Source of the DNA: Victivallales bacterium
GTDB lineage: Bacteria; Verrucomicrobiota; Lentisphaeria; Oligosphaerales; Oligosphaeraceae
Direction of reading: 5' to 3'
DNA length: 7,309 nucleotides
NCBI GenBank assembly: GCA_017543165.1
Contig: JAFYGL010000773.1
Span: 1 to 7,309 of the forward strand
The position numbers and the translations under genes were made by a program. Below are positions 6,624 to 7,309 of the stretch, in pieces; positions within the stretch are counted from its first letter, which is position 1; each line of letters starts with the position of its first letter. The notes beneath the pieces were generated by a model, which ran no database searches, was not told the DNA's origin, and was given only the letters and a program-made list of their open reading frames with translations.

Positions 6624-6703
6624 TTTATCCACAGATTTCCACAGATTCTCACTGATTTCATTAGAAGATAATCAGTGAGAATCTGTGGAAATCTGTGGAT
6701 AAA
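6624..6703. repeat. Perfect 34-bp inverted repeat with phased 10-bp units and two DnaA-box-like nonamers
   Basis: Left arm 6624-6657 is the exact reverse complement of right arm 6670-6703, with a 12-nt loop (6658-6669). Each arm is made of three 10-bp units, CCACAGATTT, CCACAGATTC and TCACTGATTT as read from 6629. The outer end of each arm contains TTATCCACA (6625-6633, and on the minus strand 6702-6694), identical to the consensus DnaA box. It fills most of the 6560-6718 intergenic region between two co-directional genes. There is no T-run after the stem on either strand and no obvious target-site duplication. It may be a dispersed REP/MITE-like repeat, an mRNA-stabilising or attenuating hairpin, or a protein-binding array. 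Confidence 0.85.
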
Positions 6704-6718
6704 ATACAAATGGCACGT

Positions 6719-7309
6719 TTACAGCAGATGCATGTCCTGGAAGCAGTCTGGCAGGTGGAAGTTCAGGATTGGCACTGGCGCCCAGCTTATCCAGTGGGGG
6801 TGCGAGGTCTTGTCCCCGCACTTGTAGAAGTTGCATTTCCAGGTCTGGCCAGACAGTTTGCCCAGCGGGCCGCAGTATGGCTCCAGTGCCTGGCGGCGGA
6901 TGATGAACTGGCATTGCCAGGTGGTGGGCTCTGTGATTTCTGGTTCGATCACAGGCGGCAGGCTAGTCTTGACTGTTATGAAGGAGCCATGCTCGGGCGC
7001 GACGTGAATGTATTCCTTGTATGCCTCGCCCACCACCTGGTGGTTCTTCACGTAGTAGAACAAGAACGCGCCGCCCGCGTTCATTTCCAGATTGAAGTAT
7101 CCGTTGCCCACACTGGGCTTGATGAAGAATTCCACGCAGGAATCGGTGCATACCATGTCCTGGTAGTGGGTATGCACCGCCCTGACATAGCGGTCCTCCA
7201 CATTGAAAATGCCGCTGATGCAATCCTCGTCATGGACCACCTTCGCCTGCACTTTCGGATGGTGCTCGCTGCTTTCAGGGCGTATGCTCTCAAGTTTAAC
7301 GACTTGGGC
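6719..7309 (-). CDS. Carbohydrate-binding family 9-like protein (CBM9_2 type), C-terminal 196 residues (5' end off window)
   Basis: The frame is open to the right edge and ends in TAA at 6719-6721. Family members are about 210-230 residues, so perhaps 20-30 N-terminal residues are missing. The fragment shows the hallmark blocks of stand-alone CBM9-like proteins: YVRAVHTHYQDMVCTDSCVE (41-60) leading into FF at 61-62, YFNLEMNAGGAFLFYY (71-86), W131, GQTWKCNFYKCGD (154-166), SHPHWISWAPV (169-179) and NFHLPDCFQ (183-191). These belong to a jelly-roll sugar-binding fold, here with several conserved cysteines. A GTG at 7252 could be mistaken for a start, but family similarity and the open frame continue upstream of it. 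Because the N-terminus is missing, a signal peptide cannot be judged. It lies upstream of and co-directional with the large CBM9-containing gene, 159 nt away across the 34-bp inverted repeat, suggesting a shared glycan theme. Binding is expected; no catalytic role is shown. Confidence 0.85.
   Translation of the reverse strand, partial: AQVVKLESIRPESSEHHPKVQAKVVHDEDCISGIFNVEDRYVRAVHTHYQDMVCTDSCVEFFIKPSVGNGYFNLEMNAGGAFLFYYVKNHQVVGEAYKEYIHVAPEHGSFITVKTSLPPVIEPEITEPTTWQCQFIIRRQALEPYCGPLGKLSGQTWKCNFYKCGDKTSHPHWISWAPVPILNFHLPDCFQDMHLL

Noticed and set aside
6624..6703. Canonical rho-independent terminator or CRISPR unit
   Set aside because: The stem is AT-rich and very long, and no T-run follows it on either strand. 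There is a single dyad with no spacer series.
6624..6703. Chromosomal replication origin based on the DnaA boxes
   Set aside because: Only two perfect boxes exist, embedded in one dyad. There is no AT-rich unwinding cluster or further box array, and no dnaA, dnaN or gidA nearby.
7250..7252. GTG start for the right-edge CBM9-like gene
   Set aside because: The frame remains open and family-like up to the edge, and no ribosome binding site precedes the GTG; the true start lies outside the window.

Overview
The window looks like chromosomal DNA from a bacterium with mid-range GC and a carbohydrate-focused lifestyle. Two of its genes carry CBM9-type modules, one of them in a very large exported glycoside-hydrolase-like protein, and a third is an N-acylglucosamine 2-epimerase family gene. 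Many such proteins, plus perfect intergenic inverted repeats, are what I associate with uncultured PVC-type glycan degraders (Lentisphaerota/Victivallales, Verrucomicrobiota, Planctomycetota). This placement is inference from gene content; there is no rRNA or marker gene here. I see no tRNA, rRNA, CRISPR, transposase or integrase.

Layout: (1) 1-282, minus: N-terminal part of an AGE (N-acylglucosamine 2-epimerase) family sugar epimerase, running off the left edge. (2) 283-481: divergent intergenic region with a candidate promoter for each side and a small hairpin repeat. (3) 482-1858, plus: a complete M20D amidohydrolase of the AbgB (p-aminobenzoyl-glutamate hydrolase subunit B) subfamily, with all metal ligands. 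(4) 1934-2974, plus: a complete RhuM-family protein with a strong ribosome binding site. (5) 2975-3121: GC-rich convergent intergenic region with a 17-bp-period direct repeat and a 9-bp hairpin. (6) 3122-6559, minus: a 1145-residue secreted multidomain protein (signal peptide, CBM9-like domain, beta-sandwich region, compact TIM-barrel-like domain with a DEPE motif, F5/8-type-C-like domain, C-terminal beta-rich modules). (7) 6560-6718: intergenic region dominated by a perfect 34-bp inverted repeat with a DnaA-box-like nonamer in each arm. (8) 6719-7309, minus: C-terminal 196 residues of a stand-alone CBM9-like (CBM9_2 type) protein, running off the right edge.

How the genes may fit together: the two CBM9-bearing genes are co-directional and probably part of one glycan-utilisation neighbourhood, with binding/cleavage outside the cytoplasm by the large protein. 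The epimerase could process released sugars inside the cell. The AbgB-like hydrolase has no AbgA or AbgT partner visible here, and its substrate cannot be read from the sequence. RhuM is the functional outsider: a family of unsettled biochemical function common in accessory and mobile regions.

The most unusual non-coding structure is the 34-bp inverted repeat at 6624-6703. Each arm is built from three roughly 10-bp units, so the motif is helically phased, and its ends match the consensus DnaA box TTATCCACA.
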